A stretch of 40,304 nucleotides of DNA from an uncultured Lachnospiraceae bacterium (GCA_905233835.1 CAJOGB010000002.1:1-40304); one strand, 5' to 3'. Shown: positions 18,003 through 28,064, numbered from the stretch's first letter. The notes: a model not told the origin generated them from the letters alone. Numbers and translations: made by a program.

Positions 18003-19541
18003 ATGAGTAAAAAACCTACAGTACTTATGATTTTGGATGGATTCGGTTTGAATGAGAATCCGAAAGGAAATGCCGTTGCAATGGCAAATACACCTGTCAT
18101 TGACGGATTAAAGAAAGATTATCCTTGGGTAAAGGGATATGCATCCGGGCTTTCCGTTGGACTTCCTGACGGACAGATGGGTAACTCTGAAGTCGGTCAT
18201 ATGAATATGGGCGCAGGTCGAATTGTATATCAGGAACTTACACGTATTTCAAAAGAAATCGAAGACGGTGATTTCTTCAATAACGAAGCGTTAAAACTTG
18301 CTTTTGCTAATGCAAAGAAAAACAATTCTTCCGTACATCTTTACGGCCTTTTGTCAGATGGTGGTGTTCATTCTCATATTACTCATGTATACGGTCTTTT
18401 GGAAATGGCAAAACGTGAGGGCGTGGAGAATGTATATGTACACGCTTTCTTAGACGGTAGAGATACTCCTCCAACCAGCGGTATTACTTATGTAAAAGAT
18501 TTGGAAGATAAGATGAAGGAACTCGGTGTCGGAAAGATTGCTTCCTTATCCGGACGTTTCTATGCCATGGATCGAGATAATCGTTGGGATCGTGTGGAAA
18601 AAGCATATCGTAATCTTACGGAAGGAAACGGTGAAGTTGCATCATCCGCAGTAGAAGGAATGCAGGCTTCTTATGATAAGGATGTGACCGATGAGTTCGT
18701 TCTTCCGACAACCATTATGGAAAACGGTAAACCGGTAGCTGTCATCAAAGACGGTGATTCCATTATTAACTTTAACTTCCGTCCGGATCGTGCAAGAGAG
18801 ATTACAAGATGCTTCTGTATGGACGAGTTTGACGGATTTAATCGCGGAGCCAGAAAAGATGTTACATATGTATGCTTTACCGAATACGATGTAACCATTC
18901 CGAATAAAGAAATTGCATTTAAGAAGGTTGAACTAAAAAATACCTTTGGTGAGTACTTAGCTGCCAACGGAAAAACACAGGCACGAATCGCCGAAACCGA
19001 AAAGTATGCGCATGTTACTTTCTTCTTTAACGGCGGTGTGGAAGAGCCTAACAAAGGTGAGGATCGTATCCTTGTAAATTCTCCGAAGGTTGCCACCTAT
19101 GATCTTCAGCCGGAAATGAGTGCTCCGGAAGTGTGTGACAAGCTTTGTGAAGCCATTGAATCCGGAAAATACGATGTTGTAATTTGTAACTTTGCAAATC
19201 CGGACATGGTTGGTCATACCGGTGTGATTGAAGCAGCGGTAAAGGCGGTTGAAACCGTGGATAGCTGTGTGGGACGTGCTGTAGAATCCGTAAAGAAAAT
19301 GGATGGAGTTTTATTCATCTGTGCCGATCACGGAAACTGCGATATGATGATTGATTACGAAACGGGAGAACCGTTTACCGCACATACCACCAATCCGGTA
19401 CCGTTTATTTTGGTTAATGCAGATCCGTCTTATAAGTTGGCAGAAGGCGGACGTTTATGTGATATTATTCCTACCTTAATCGAACTGATGGGAATGGAGC
19501 AGCCGGCTGAAATGACAGGAAAGTCACTGCTCGTAAAATAG
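18003..19541 (+). CDS. gpmI: 2,3-bisphosphoglycerate-independent phosphoglycerate mutase
   Basis: LMILDGFGLNENPKGNA, PDGQMGNSEVGHMNMGAGR, HAFLDGRDTPP, ADHGNCDMM, HTTNPVPFILV. AGGAG at 17991-17995 fits the ATG at 18003 better than 17997. Confidence 0.96.
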   Translation: MSKKPTVLMILDGFGLNENPKGNAVAMANTPVIDGLKKDYPWVKGYASGLSVGLPDGQMGNSEVGHMNMGAGRIVYQELTRISKEIEDGDFFNNEALKLAFANAKKNNSSVHLYGLLSDGGVHSHITHVYGLLEMAKREGVENVYVHAFLDGRDTPPTSGITYVKDLEDKMKELGVGKIASLSGRFYAMDRDNRWDRVEKAYRNLTEGNGEVASSAVEGMQASYDKDVTDEFVLPTTIMENGKPVAVIKDGDSIINFNFRPDRAREITRCFCMDEFDGFNRGARKDVTYVCFTEYDVTIPNKEIAFKKVELKNTFGEYLAANGKTQARIAETEKYAHVTFFFNGGVEEPNKGEDRILVNSPKVATYDLQPEMSAPEVCDKLCEAIESGKYDVVICNFANPDMVGHTGVIEAAVKAVETVDSCVGRAVESVKKMDGVLFICADHGNCDMMIDYETGEPFTAHTTNPVPFILVNADPSYKLAEGGRLCDIIPTLIELMGMEQPAEMTGKSLLVK

Positions 19542-19581
19542 CAGTTTGACATATTAAAATAAGGCAAAAGGAGTAAGAGTA

Positions 19582-20457
19582 ATGACTGATTTGAAACCAA
19601 TGAAAGAAGGAAAAGTAAGGGAGGTTTACGATAACGGCGATAGCATTATTATGGTTGCTACCGATCGTATTTCTGCTTTCGATGTGATTTTAAAGAACAA
19701 GATTGTGAATAAGGGTGCAATCCTTACACAGATGTCTAAGTTCTGGTTTGATTTTACAAAAGATATCATTCCAAATCACATGATTTCCATCGACGTAAAC
19801 GACATGCCTGAGTTTTTCCGTAAGGAAGAATATACCGGAAACTCCATGAAATGTAAAAAGCTTGAGATGCTTCCCATTGAATGCATTGTTCGAGGATATA
19901 TTACAGGAACCGGTTGGGCAAGTTACAAGGAAAACGGTACCGTTTGCGGAATTAAGTTACCGGACGGCCTTGTGGAATCAGATCAGCTCCCTGAGCCAAT
20001 TTATACACCTACCACCAAGGCGGATTTAGGTGATCATGATGAACATGTTACCTTTGAAGAAACCGTGGATATTTTGGAAAAGAAATTCCCGGGACGCGGT
20101 GAGGAACTGGCAAAAGCACTTCGCGACAATACCATTGCCATCTACAAAAAATGTGCGGCTTATGCAAGAGAACGTGGCATTATTATTGCAGATACCAAAT
20201 TTGAGTTTGGTTTGGATGAACAGGGTAATTTAGTATTGGGAGATGAGGTTTTAACTCCGGATTCTTCCCGCTTTTGGCCGGTGGAAGGATATGAACCGGG
20301 CAAGTCTCAGCCATCCTTTGATAAACAGTTTGTTCGTGATTGGTTAAAAGCAAATCCGGATAGCGATTACTTACTTCCGGATGATGTAATTGAAAAGACC
20401 ATTGAGAAGTATAAAGAAGCATTCGAACTTCTTACCGGATCAAAATTTCAAGGATAA
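19582..20457 (+). CDS. purC: Phosphoribosylaminoimidazole-succinocarboxamide synthase
   Basis: KEGKVREVYD, VATDRISAFDVIL, PIECIVRGYITGTGW, ADTKFEFGLD, LGDEVLTPDSSRFWP. Confidence 0.96.
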   Translation: MTDLKPMKEGKVREVYDNGDSIIMVATDRISAFDVILKNKIVNKGAILTQMSKFWFDFTKDIIPNHMISIDVNDMPEFFRKEEYTGNSMKCKKLEMLPIECIVRGYITGTGWASYKENGTVCGIKLPDGLVESDQLPEPIYTPTTKADLGDHDEHVTFEETVDILEKKFPGRGEELAKALRDNTIAIYKKCAAYARERGIIIADTKFEFGLDEQGNLVLGDEVLTPDSSRFWPVEGYEPGKSQPSFDKQFVRDWLKANPDSDYLLPDDVIEKTIEKYKEAFELLTGSKFQG

Positions 20458-20482
20458 ATTGTTTTAAAGGAGATTTATATAA

Positions 20483-21934
20483 ATGAGCACAGATCGTTAC
20501 ACAAGCCCATTGTCAGAGCGTTATGCCAGCAAGGAGATGCAGTATATCTTTTCTCAGGATATGAAATTTAAAACCTGGAGAAAACTATGGATTGCTCTTG
20601 CGGAAACCGAGATGGAACTTGGACTTTCCGAAAACGGAAAGCCGGTTATCACTCAGGAAATGATTGATGAACTAAAAGCACATCAGGATGAAATTAATTA
20701 TGATGTGGCGAAGAAAAGAGAAAAAGAAGTTCGTCATGATGTTATGAGTCACGTATACGCTTACGGTCAGCAGTGCCCGAAGGCTGCCGGTATTATCCAT
20801 CTTGGCGCAACCTCATGCTATGTGGGAGACAATACCGATGTCATCATCATGCGTGATGCACTTATTTTGGTTCGTAAGAAACTATTAAATGTCATTGCAA
20901 AACTTGCTGATTTTGCTGAAAAATATAAGGATATGCCAACTTTGGCGTTTACCCATTTCCAGCCGGCACAGCCTACCACAGTAGGTAAACGTGCGACCCT
21001 TTGGATCAATGAGTTTATGATGGATTTAGAGGATGTGGAGTATGTTCTTTCTACCATGAAACTTTTGGGTTCAAAAGGTACCACAGGTACCCAGGCAAGC
21101 TTTAAGGAGCTATTTAACGGTGATGATGAAGTCATCGATAAAATCGATCGGATGATTGCCAAGAAAATGGGATTTGACCAGTGTTATCCTGTTTCCGGAC
21201 AGACCTATTCCAGAAAGTTGGATACCAGAGTATTAAATGTTCTTGCGGGTATAGCGGCTTCCGCACATAAGATGTCCAACGACATTCGTTTGTTACAGCA
21301 TTTAAAAGAAGTGGAAGAACCCTTTGAAAAGAATCAGATCGGATCTTCTGCCATGGCATATAAGAGAAATCCAATGCGAAGCGAACGTATCGCTTCTTTG
21401 GCGGATTACATTATTTGTGATGCATTAAATCCTGCCATTATTTCATCCACCCAGTGGTTTGAAAGAACCTTGGATGATTCCGCTAATAAACGTCTTTCTG
21501 TTCCGGAAGGATTTTTAGCCTGCGACGGTATGCTTGATCTTTGCTTAAATGTTGCCGACGGATTGGTTGTATATCCGAAGGTAATTGAGAAGCATATCTT
21601 GGCTGAACTTCCTTTTATGGCTACCGAAAACATTATTATGGACGGCGTGAAGAACGGTGGTAACCGTCAGGAATACCATGAACAGATTCGTGTTCGTTCC
21701 ATGGAAGCCGGAAAGACCGTTAAAGAAGAAGGAAAAGAAAACGATCTTCTTGAGCGTATCGCCGCCGATGAATTCTTCGGTCTTGATTTGGATGACTTAA
21801 AAGCCTACATGAATCCTTCGTTGTATGTGGGACGTTCTCCGAGACAGGTGGAAGTTTACTTAAGAGATGTGGTTCGCCCGGTCCTAGATGCGAACAAAGA
21901 ACTTCTTGGCGCCACCGCTGAAATCAACGTATAA
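20483..21934 (+). CDS. purB: Adenylosuccinate lyase
   Basis: LSERYASKEMQYIFS, HLGATSCYVGDNTD, THFQPAQPTTVGKR, GSSAMAYKRNPMRSER lyase signature. Confidence 0.96.
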   Translation: MSTDRYTSPLSERYASKEMQYIFSQDMKFKTWRKLWIALAETEMELGLSENGKPVITQEMIDELKAHQDEINYDVAKKREKEVRHDVMSHVYAYGQQCPKAAGIIHLGATSCYVGDNTDVIIMRDALILVRKKLLNVIAKLADFAEKYKDMPTLAFTHFQPAQPTTVGKRATLWINEFMMDLEDVEYVLSTMKLLGSKGTTGTQASFKELFNGDDEVIDKIDRMIAKKMGFDQCYPVSGQTYSRKLDTRVLNVLAGIAASAHKMSNDIRLLQHLKEVEEPFEKNQIGSSAMAYKRNPMRSERIASLADYIICDALNPAIISSTQWFERTLDDSANKRLSVPEGFLACDGMLDLCLNVADGLVVYPKVIEKHILAELPFMATENIIMDGVKNGGNRQEYHEQIRVRSMEAGKTVKEEGKENDLLERIAADEFFGLDLDDLKAYMNPSLYVGRSPRQVEVYLRDVVRPVLDANKELLGATAEINV

Positions 21935-21953
21935 AAAATAGAATAATTAATAT

Positions 21954-21998
21954 AAAAAAATCTCAAATGTTTTTACATAAAAACATTTGAGATTTTTT
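21954..21998. terminator. Bidirectional rho-independent terminator
   Basis: AAAAAAATCTCAAATGTTTTT-acat-AAAAACATTTGAGATTTTTT between convergent purB and aminotransferase genes. Confidence 0.92.
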
Positions 21999-22015
21999 AT
22001 TGTCTAAAACTTTTA

Positions 22016-23104
22016 TTATGATAACAATACGTCTATTAATGCTTCGTTTTCCGCATGATTCATAAAGCAGAAGCGAATGAATTTTTCGTTTAAGAATGGG
22101 AAGGTGGAACAATCCCGAATCATCATTTTTTGTCGGATGCATCGATCAAACAGAAACCCTGAATCCACATCCTCGGACAGTATTTTTACCAGCATAAAGT
22201 TGGCGGTGGGATAGAAGGGCTGATATAACTTCGAATCCGTTAACCGATGATAACAGTATTCTCGTTCTTTATCGATGAGTTCTTTGGTATCTTTAATATA
22301 GTCCGCATCGGAAAACATGATGCGTCCCGCTATTTCTGCCAGAGAATTAATCATCCAAGGATTCTTGTACTGGTTGATTTGTTTTAATAAATCTTCGTTA
22401 CCGGTAACGGCATAGCCCAAACGAAGTCCGGGAGCAGCGAAAAACTTGGATGTTCCTCGAAGAATAATAAGATTATTGTAGTATTCCGTTAAGGAAACAC
22501 AAGTAACTTTTTCATAATGGTCACAGAATTCCACATAGGTCTCATCTACCATGACATAGATATCGTGCTGTTTGCAGACATCTAAGATTTGTCGCATGTC
22601 AGATTGCAAGATGGATGTGGAAGTTGGGTTATTCGGATTACACAGTATCAGTAAATCGATATCGTCGTTTAAGGTAGAGGTAAACGCCTCTATATCTAAC
22701 GCAAAATCATTATGAGAATGAAGGGGGAAATAGGTGGTTTTCCCGCCTCCTAAGGCAATTTCTCTTTCATATTCCGAATAAGTCGGACCTAAAATCAGCG
22801 CTTTTTTCGGGTGAGTTATCTGAATAAATAAAGAAATCAATTCCGTTGAACCGTTTCCAACGATGATATTGTCTTTTTCTGTGTGCGCATAGGTAGCGAT
22901 GCTTTCTCTTAAAAGAGTGTAGTCGCGGTCCGGATAACAGGAAATGGCATCAATATGTGAGGATAGCGAGCCTCTTAATTTCGGTGATATGCCAAGTGGA
23001 TTTACATTGGCTGAAAAAGAGATGATTTCTTCTTTTTTTATCCCATAAATCGTCTCGATTTTTTCCAAATCACTTCCGTGAAAATGGTCTTTGTGTTTAA
23101 TCAT
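22016..23104 (-). CDS. PLP-dependent aminotransferase, threonine-phosphate decarboxylase (CobD)/HisC-like
   Basis: SANVNPLG, CYPDRDYTLLRESIATY, NIIVGNGSTELI, CNPNNPTST, VDETYVEFCD, ILRGTSKFFAAPGLRLGYAV. Confidence 0.85.
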   Translation of the reverse strand: MIKHKDHFHGSDLEKIETIYGIKKEEIISFSANVNPLGISPKLRGSLSSHIDAISCYPDRDYTLLRESIATYAHTEKDNIIVGNGSTELISLFIQITHPKKALILGPTYSEYEREIALGGGKTTYFPLHSHNDFALDIEAFTSTLNDDIDLLILCNPNNPTSTSILQSDMRQILDVCKQHDIYVMVDETYVEFCDHYEKVTCVSLTEYYNNLIILRGTSKFFAAPGLRLGYAVTGNEDLLKQINQYKNPWMINSLAEIAGRIMFSDADYIKDTKELIDKEREYCYHRLTDSKLYQPFYPTANFMLVKILSEDVDSGFLFDRCIRQKMMIRDCSTFPFLNEKFIRFCFMNHAENEALIDVLLS

Positions 23105-23121
23105 TTTATTCCCTCGTCAAA

Positions 23122-23150
23122 TTGAATTATAAAGGTAAATAGTTTATAAT
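23122..23150 (+). promoter_or_regulatory. Sigma-A type promoter for the DUF5717-like operon
   Basis: TTGAAT, 17 bp spacer, TATAAT. Confidence 0.75.
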
Positions 23151-23247
23151 TTATTATAACTGTTTAAAATTGAAAATCAACGTATTTTAGGCATTTGCGG
23201 GTGCCTTTCTAAGATTACGAAACATATAGACTGTTAGGAGAATTATT

Positions 23248-26200
23248 TTGCGTAAACGTATATGGAGAATGTCGGAGGATAAATTTGACGACATTGCTCC
23301 CATGGTTGAATTTCATAAAGAGAAATTAGAATTCGTTGCATATGAAAATGAAATCTTTGAGGATTGTATTGAACTGTCCGTCGTAAATGATGTTCGCTTA
23401 TGTGGAATGGTCTATTCTTCAAATCCCTATGTAATAATTGAAAATCCGGAATTCGATGATATTCATGTTAAGATTCGCTTTAAAACCACACATGCAGGTT
23501 TTCGTGTGGGGGATGAGTTGAAGGGCGAGTTTCATATTGTGGCAAATCAATATGTTAAGACCTTACCTTTCTCTATTGTTTATGATCGAAAGTATCCCTT
23601 TGTTTTAAATCGAGAAATACGTGACCTTAAGGATTTCTGTGCTTTGGCAAAGGAAAACTATTCCGAAGCATTGCAGCTTTTTTCATCCCCTAAAATGGAT
23701 TTGGTTTTAATGCAGGAATCCCTTCAAAACCAGCTGTTGTACAGAGGGATTAAATCTGCCCCTGTGTCTTTTTCAAATTTGGAAGAATTTTTGGTGGCAA
23801 CGAATCAAAAGGATCGTTGCTTTATTGAAGTGCGCGAAGAAAAACTGGATTTTTATAATGTTGTCGAGAATTTAAAAGAATCCATCCATATTACAAAAAA
23901 TACTTGGGGTTATGTGGAGTTTTTCGTTCATTGCGATTCCGATTTTATTACCATTGAAAAAGGACGAATCAATTCCGACTTTTTCCTCGGAAATAATCTT
24001 GAACTTAATTTTTATATTCATAAAGAACGTCTTCATGCCGGAAAAAACGAGGCAAAAATCCGAATTGAAGGTGTTGATATCAAAAAAGAAGTAAATCTGA
24101 TTTGCTCTTTTGAGGAAAACAGCGAACCGAAGCATGCTGCATCCTTACAGGAAAAGAAGGATTTATTTGATTTATCATCTTTATATGTGGATTATCGTTT
24201 AAAGAAGATGACCACAGGAGATTGGGCGACCGGATCCATTGAGATTTTAAATCGTCTGATTGAACTTTATCCGAAGCAGTATATGTATTCCCTTCAAAAA
24301 GCACAGGCCTTAATCGTGAACAAACAACGACAGGATGCCCTTTGGTTGATTTCGGATTTAAAAAGGGATATAGAGGATAAAAAGTCTACCGAATGGGCTT
24401 ATTTGCTTTATCTATGTACATTAATCGAACAGGAAAACAATTATGTAAATAAGTTGACGGAAGAGATTGAGAATATTTTCCGTCTTCATCCCGATGACGT
24501 TCGAATTTTTTGGTTTTTAACATTTTTAAGAGAAGAGTATTTAAAAGATTCAAAGCGAAAACTAAATGCTATAAAACAATGGGTGGACGGAGGTTGTTAC
24601 AGTCCTTATTTATACATTGAGGCCTATCAGATCTTCATGCAGGATCCGTTCCTCCTTACCTCTTTAAATGATTTTTCTCTTAGGATATTAAACTGGGCTG
24701 CCAAACACGGTCAGATTTCCGTTAATCTAACAGTACAGTTTGAGAAACTTTTGCCGGAGGAAAATGAATTTAATGATCGTGTATTTTTACTGGCAACCCA
24801 CATTTACAAGCGTTATCCGGAAAAAGATTTGCTTTTTTCCATTGTTTCTTACTTGCTTAAGAATCAAAAAACCGGACAGGAATTCTTCCCTTGGTATTCA
24901 CTTGCGGTAGAGAAGGATTTAAAACTTACCGGATTGTTTGAAGCCTATATGATGTCTCTTTCTACGAATCAGGGAGAAGAATTGCCATCCATCGTTTCCA
25001 TGTTTTTTAGATTTGAGAATCATTTACCCATGGAAAAGAAGGCGTATATTTATGCCAATGTGATTCAGTACAAAAAGAATAATTTCCATTTGTATGAGCA
25101 GTATTTGCCTCAAATCCAAAGATTTGCATTAGAACAGATGCATCTTTCTCATATTAATGACGATTTGGCTGTTTGTTATCAGGATATTATCGATTCCGGG
25201 CTTTTGGATGAAGAAATCGCCACGGATTTATCCAGACTGATCTTTTCCAAACGATTTGTTTGTTTAAGAAACGATATTCGCCAAATTGTTGTATTTGAAG
25301 AAATGTTTGCGAAACCGAAGGTTGTTCCTGTAGTAAACAACATCGCATATTTTTCCGCGCTCACCGAGAATTACGTAATCTTCTTGGAAACAAATGACGG
25401 AAAGTATATTTTGGACAAGCAGGGGTATTATCTGGATGATTTAATCAATGCGGATCATGCTCTTGGAAAACTTAATTATTTATCCGGTTTTGCGACTTAT
25501 TATTTTTTGCAGGAGTTCGATTCTTATCGTTCGGCAGATGATATTCCGCAGCAAAAACTTGGAAAGATAAAAGATTTTTTGTATGATAACGAGATTTCTT
25601 TGGCCTATAAGAGAAAGAAACTTCCGTTGATATCCTCAATTTTAAAGGAACATCAAAAAGAAGACCTTTTGGTGAAATATCTGGTGGATTATAAGGAATA
25701 TCGAAATCTCACTTCGGAGACTGCTGCCTATATCATAGATCTTTTAATTACGTCGGATGATTATATGACTGCTTATGAGATGCTTGGTATTTATGACGGA
25801 CTTTTGGTTCCCGGAAAATCTTTGCTTCGTTTATGCAATCATATGATTGATGAGATCGGAGATCAGGCAGAGGATTTCATCATATCCTTATTGGCATATT
25901 TGATGCGTCAGTATTTGTTTACGGACGAATCCATTGAGTATTTGTGCAAATTCTATGTGGGACCTACCGCAGACATGGTAAGTCTTTGGAAACTTTCCGA
26001 TGTCAGAGGACTGTCTACTAAGGGATTGGAAGAACGTATTCTTACATTAATGCTGTATTCTGAAGATTTTTCGATACCTTCGGTGGAGATCTTCGATTCT
26101 TATATGAAAAAGAAAGTTTCTCCGATGATTGTGGAAGCGTATCTGACTTATTTTTCGAGACGTTATTTGCTTTTTGATGAGAATATATCCGAGCAGATCT

Positions 26201-26796
26201 TCAAACGGTTATTCTATATGTTTGATACCACACGGAGTTTAAACGACAGCATTCGATTTGCTCTTTTGAAATTCTTATGTTTCAAAAAACCGTTAGACGA
26301 TCGAGAATTTGCCACATTGGATTATTTGCTTCGCGACTGTATTTCAAAAAATGTATATTTTGAATTCTTCCGTAGAATGGATGAACATTTACTTATTAAG
26401 TACCATTTTTATGATAAGAATTTTATTGAATTTCACGGCGACAAGAAATCAAATCTTACCATTACCTATCGCTTAAACAATGAAGAAGAGCAAAGTGAAC
26501 GCTTAATTGAAATGTACGAAGGTATATATGTGAAGCAGTTTGTTCTTTTCTTTGGAGATACGGTTTCTTATCAAATTTCTTCTTATGAAACAGACGAGAT
26601 TCTAAAAGAAGATACGTTATCTTATCAGGAATTGGTGGAACGGGAAAAACAGTCTCGGTTCGGTATGCTAAATCAAATGAAGAGCGATTTTGTTTATAAG
26701 AATTATCAGGATTTGATTAAGGATTTGAAATTCTATCAGGGAATGGATGTTACAACCAATCATTTATTTCATATCATTCATTCAATTGAAGGTTAG
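23248..26796 (+). CDS. Large uncharacterised protein (DUF5717-like); N-terminal beta-sandwich-like repeats and alpha-helical repeat-like body
   Basis: 1182 aa ORF, TTG start after GTTAGGAG; two similar N-terminal blocks (LEFVAYENEIFEDCIELSVVND... and LDFYNVVENLKESIHITKNT...) followed by a TPR-like solenoid. Family name recalled from Lachnospiraceae annotations, not searched. Confidence 0.75.
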   Translation: MRKRIWRMSEDKFDDIAPMVEFHKEKLEFVAYENEIFEDCIELSVVNDVRLCGMVYSSNPYVIIENPEFDDIHVKIRFKTTHAGFRVGDELKGEFHIVANQYVKTLPFSIVYDRKYPFVLNREIRDLKDFCALAKENYSEALQLFSSPKMDLVLMQESLQNQLLYRGIKSAPVSFSNLEEFLVATNQKDRCFIEVREEKLDFYNVVENLKESIHITKNTWGYVEFFVHCDSDFITIEKGRINSDFFLGNNLELNFYIHKERLHAGKNEAKIRIEGVDIKKEVNLICSFEENSEPKHAASLQEKKDLFDLSSLYVDYRLKKMTTGDWATGSIEILNRLIELYPKQYMYSLQKAQALIVNKQRQDALWLISDLKRDIEDKKSTEWAYLLYLCTLIEQENNYVNKLTEEIENIFRLHPDDVRIFWFLTFLREEYLKDSKRKLNAIKQWVDGGCYSPYLYIEAYQIFMQDPFLLTSLNDFSLRILNWAAKHGQISVNLTVQFEKLLPEENEFNDRVFLLATHIYKRYPEKDLLFSIVSYLLKNQKTGQEFFPWYSLAVEKDLKLTGLFEAYMMSLSTNQGEELPSIVSMFFRFENHLPMEKKAYIYANVIQYKKNNFHLYEQYLPQIQRFALEQMHLSHINDDLAVCYQDIIDSGLLDEEIATDLSRLIFSKRFVCLRNDIRQIVVFEEMFAKPKVVPVVNNIAYFSALTENYVIFLETNDGKYILDKQGYYLDDLINADHALGKLNYLSGFATYYFLQEFDSYRSADDIPQQKLGKIKDFLYDNEISLAYKRKKLPLISSILKEHQKEDLLVKYLVDYKEYRNLTSETAAYIIDLLITSDDYMTAYEMLGIYDGLLVPGKSLLRLCNHMIDEIGDQAEDFIISLLAYLMRQYLFTDESIEYLCKFYVGPTADMVSLWKLSDVRGLSTKGLEERILTLMLYSEDFSIPSVEIFDSYMKKKVSPMIVEAYLTYFSRRYLLFDENISEQIFKRLFYMFDTTRSLNDSIRFALLKFLCFKKPLDDREFATLDYLLRDCISKNVYFEFFRRMDEHLLIKYHFYDKNFIEFHGDKKSNLTITYRLNNEEEQSERLIEMYEGIYVKQFVLFFGDTVSYQISSYETDEILKEDTLSYQELVEREKQSRFGMLNQMKSDFVYKNYQDLIKDLKFYQGMDVTTNHLFHIIHSIEG

Positions 26797-26807
26797 GAGT
26801 ATCAGTT

Positions 26808-28061
26808 TTGGAACAGACAACTTCAAGCGGCGTATATTTTGGATTGGATATTACCGATCGCTACGCTTTGGTCAGTTTTTATAAACCGAATATGGAAGAA
26901 CCGGAGACCATCAGTACGGTTATGGGATCGGAAGTGTTTCAAATTCCCCTTTTTTTGTCAAAACGCAGAGGCATGGGACAGTGGTTTATCGGTCAGGAAG
27001 CGAAAAACCAGGTACAAGCCGGAAACAGCGATGGTATTGATATGCTTCTTTCCCGTGCACTTCACAGGGATAATGTGATTCTGGATGCTACGGAATATCC
27101 GGCCACCGAACTTCTTTTGATTTTTTTAAGAAAAATCTTAACTTTGCCCGGCGGATACTTTGGAAGTTCAAAATTCGAGAAGCTTGTAATTACCGTTCCG
27201 GTGCTTGATATGGAGCATATGGAACTGTTTACGGTTTTATGTACACAGCTTGGCTTGGATTCATCCCAGGTAATGTTTATCGATCATAAGGAAAGCTTTT
27301 ATTATTACGTGTTCCATCAAAGAGCGGATGTGTTTTATCAAGATGTTATGCTTTTTGATTTGGAAGATAATCAGCTCATTGGATATCGATTACATAGAAA
27401 TGCCAATACAAAACCGCAGCTAGTGCGTATAGAAACCAATAACTTCGGAACATTAATCGATAATAAGGACGAGAAGTTTTTGTTTTTGTTAAAGCCCACT
27501 TTTGCGGGAGAAGAGATTTCTTCCGTTTATTTGACGGGAGACGGGTTTGACGGGAACTGGATGAAACAATCATTACAGTTTTTGTGTCATAATCGCAGAG
27601 TTTTTGCGGGAAAAAATCTTTTTTCCAAGGGTGCTTGTTATGCCGGTTATCGAAAGAGTGTTTCCTCGGAAGAGTGGCCTTTTGTATACATGGGAGAGCA
27701 GGAACTGAAAGTAAACCTCTCTATCAAAGTATTAAATCATAATGAGATGCAGTTTATTTCTCTGTTGGATGCCGGTGAGAATTGGTATGAATCCGAATTC
27801 AGTTGCGAAGTAATTTTGGATGGTACAAAAGAAATTGAATTTTGGGTACAACGTCCGGATTCCCGTCAGGCCAGCGTTGAAATATTAGAGTTAAAAGATT
27901 TGCCGGAGCGTGAGAATCGTACTACAAGGCTTCGGATTACTGCGAAACCCGTTTCCGATCGAAGCATTCGTCTTTTGATTCGGGATTTGGGATTTGGGGA
28001 AATTGTTCCTTCATCCAATAAGATTTGGGAGCATGAAATATCCATCGCGGTTCAGGAGTAA
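26808..28061 (+). CDS. Uncharacterised Hsp70/actin-fold-like protein (DUF5716-like)
   Basis: VYFGLDITDRYALVSFY, WFIGQEAKNQVQ, LVITVPVLDMEHMELF, MLFDLEDNQLIGYRL, VYLTGDGFDGNWM...GACYAGYRK in the order expected of Hsp70-type ATPase domains, with degenerate phosphate loops; TTG start. Confidence 0.72.
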   Translation: MEQTTSSGVYFGLDITDRYALVSFYKPNMEEPETISTVMGSEVFQIPLFLSKRRGMGQWFIGQEAKNQVQAGNSDGIDMLLSRALHRDNVILDATEYPATELLLIFLRKILTLPGGYFGSSKFEKLVITVPVLDMEHMELFTVLCTQLGLDSSQVMFIDHKESFYYYVFHQRADVFYQDVMLFDLEDNQLIGYRLHRNANTKPQLVRIETNNFGTLIDNKDEKFLFLLKPTFAGEEISSVYLTGDGFDGNWMKQSLQFLCHNRRVFAGKNLFSKGACYAGYRKSVSSEEWPFVYMGEQELKVNLSIKVLNHNEMQFISLLDAGENWYESEFSCEVILDGTKEIEFWVQRPDSRQASVEILELKDLPERENRTTRLRITAKPVSDRSIRLLIRDLGFGEIVPSSNKIWEHEISIAVQE

Positions 28062-28064
28062 GAA

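Noticed and set aside
19542-19581. Possible promoter or purine riboswitch upstream of purC
   Set aside because: A TTGACA is present at 19546-19551 but no -10 at suitable spacing, and the 40-bp gap is too short for a riboswitch.
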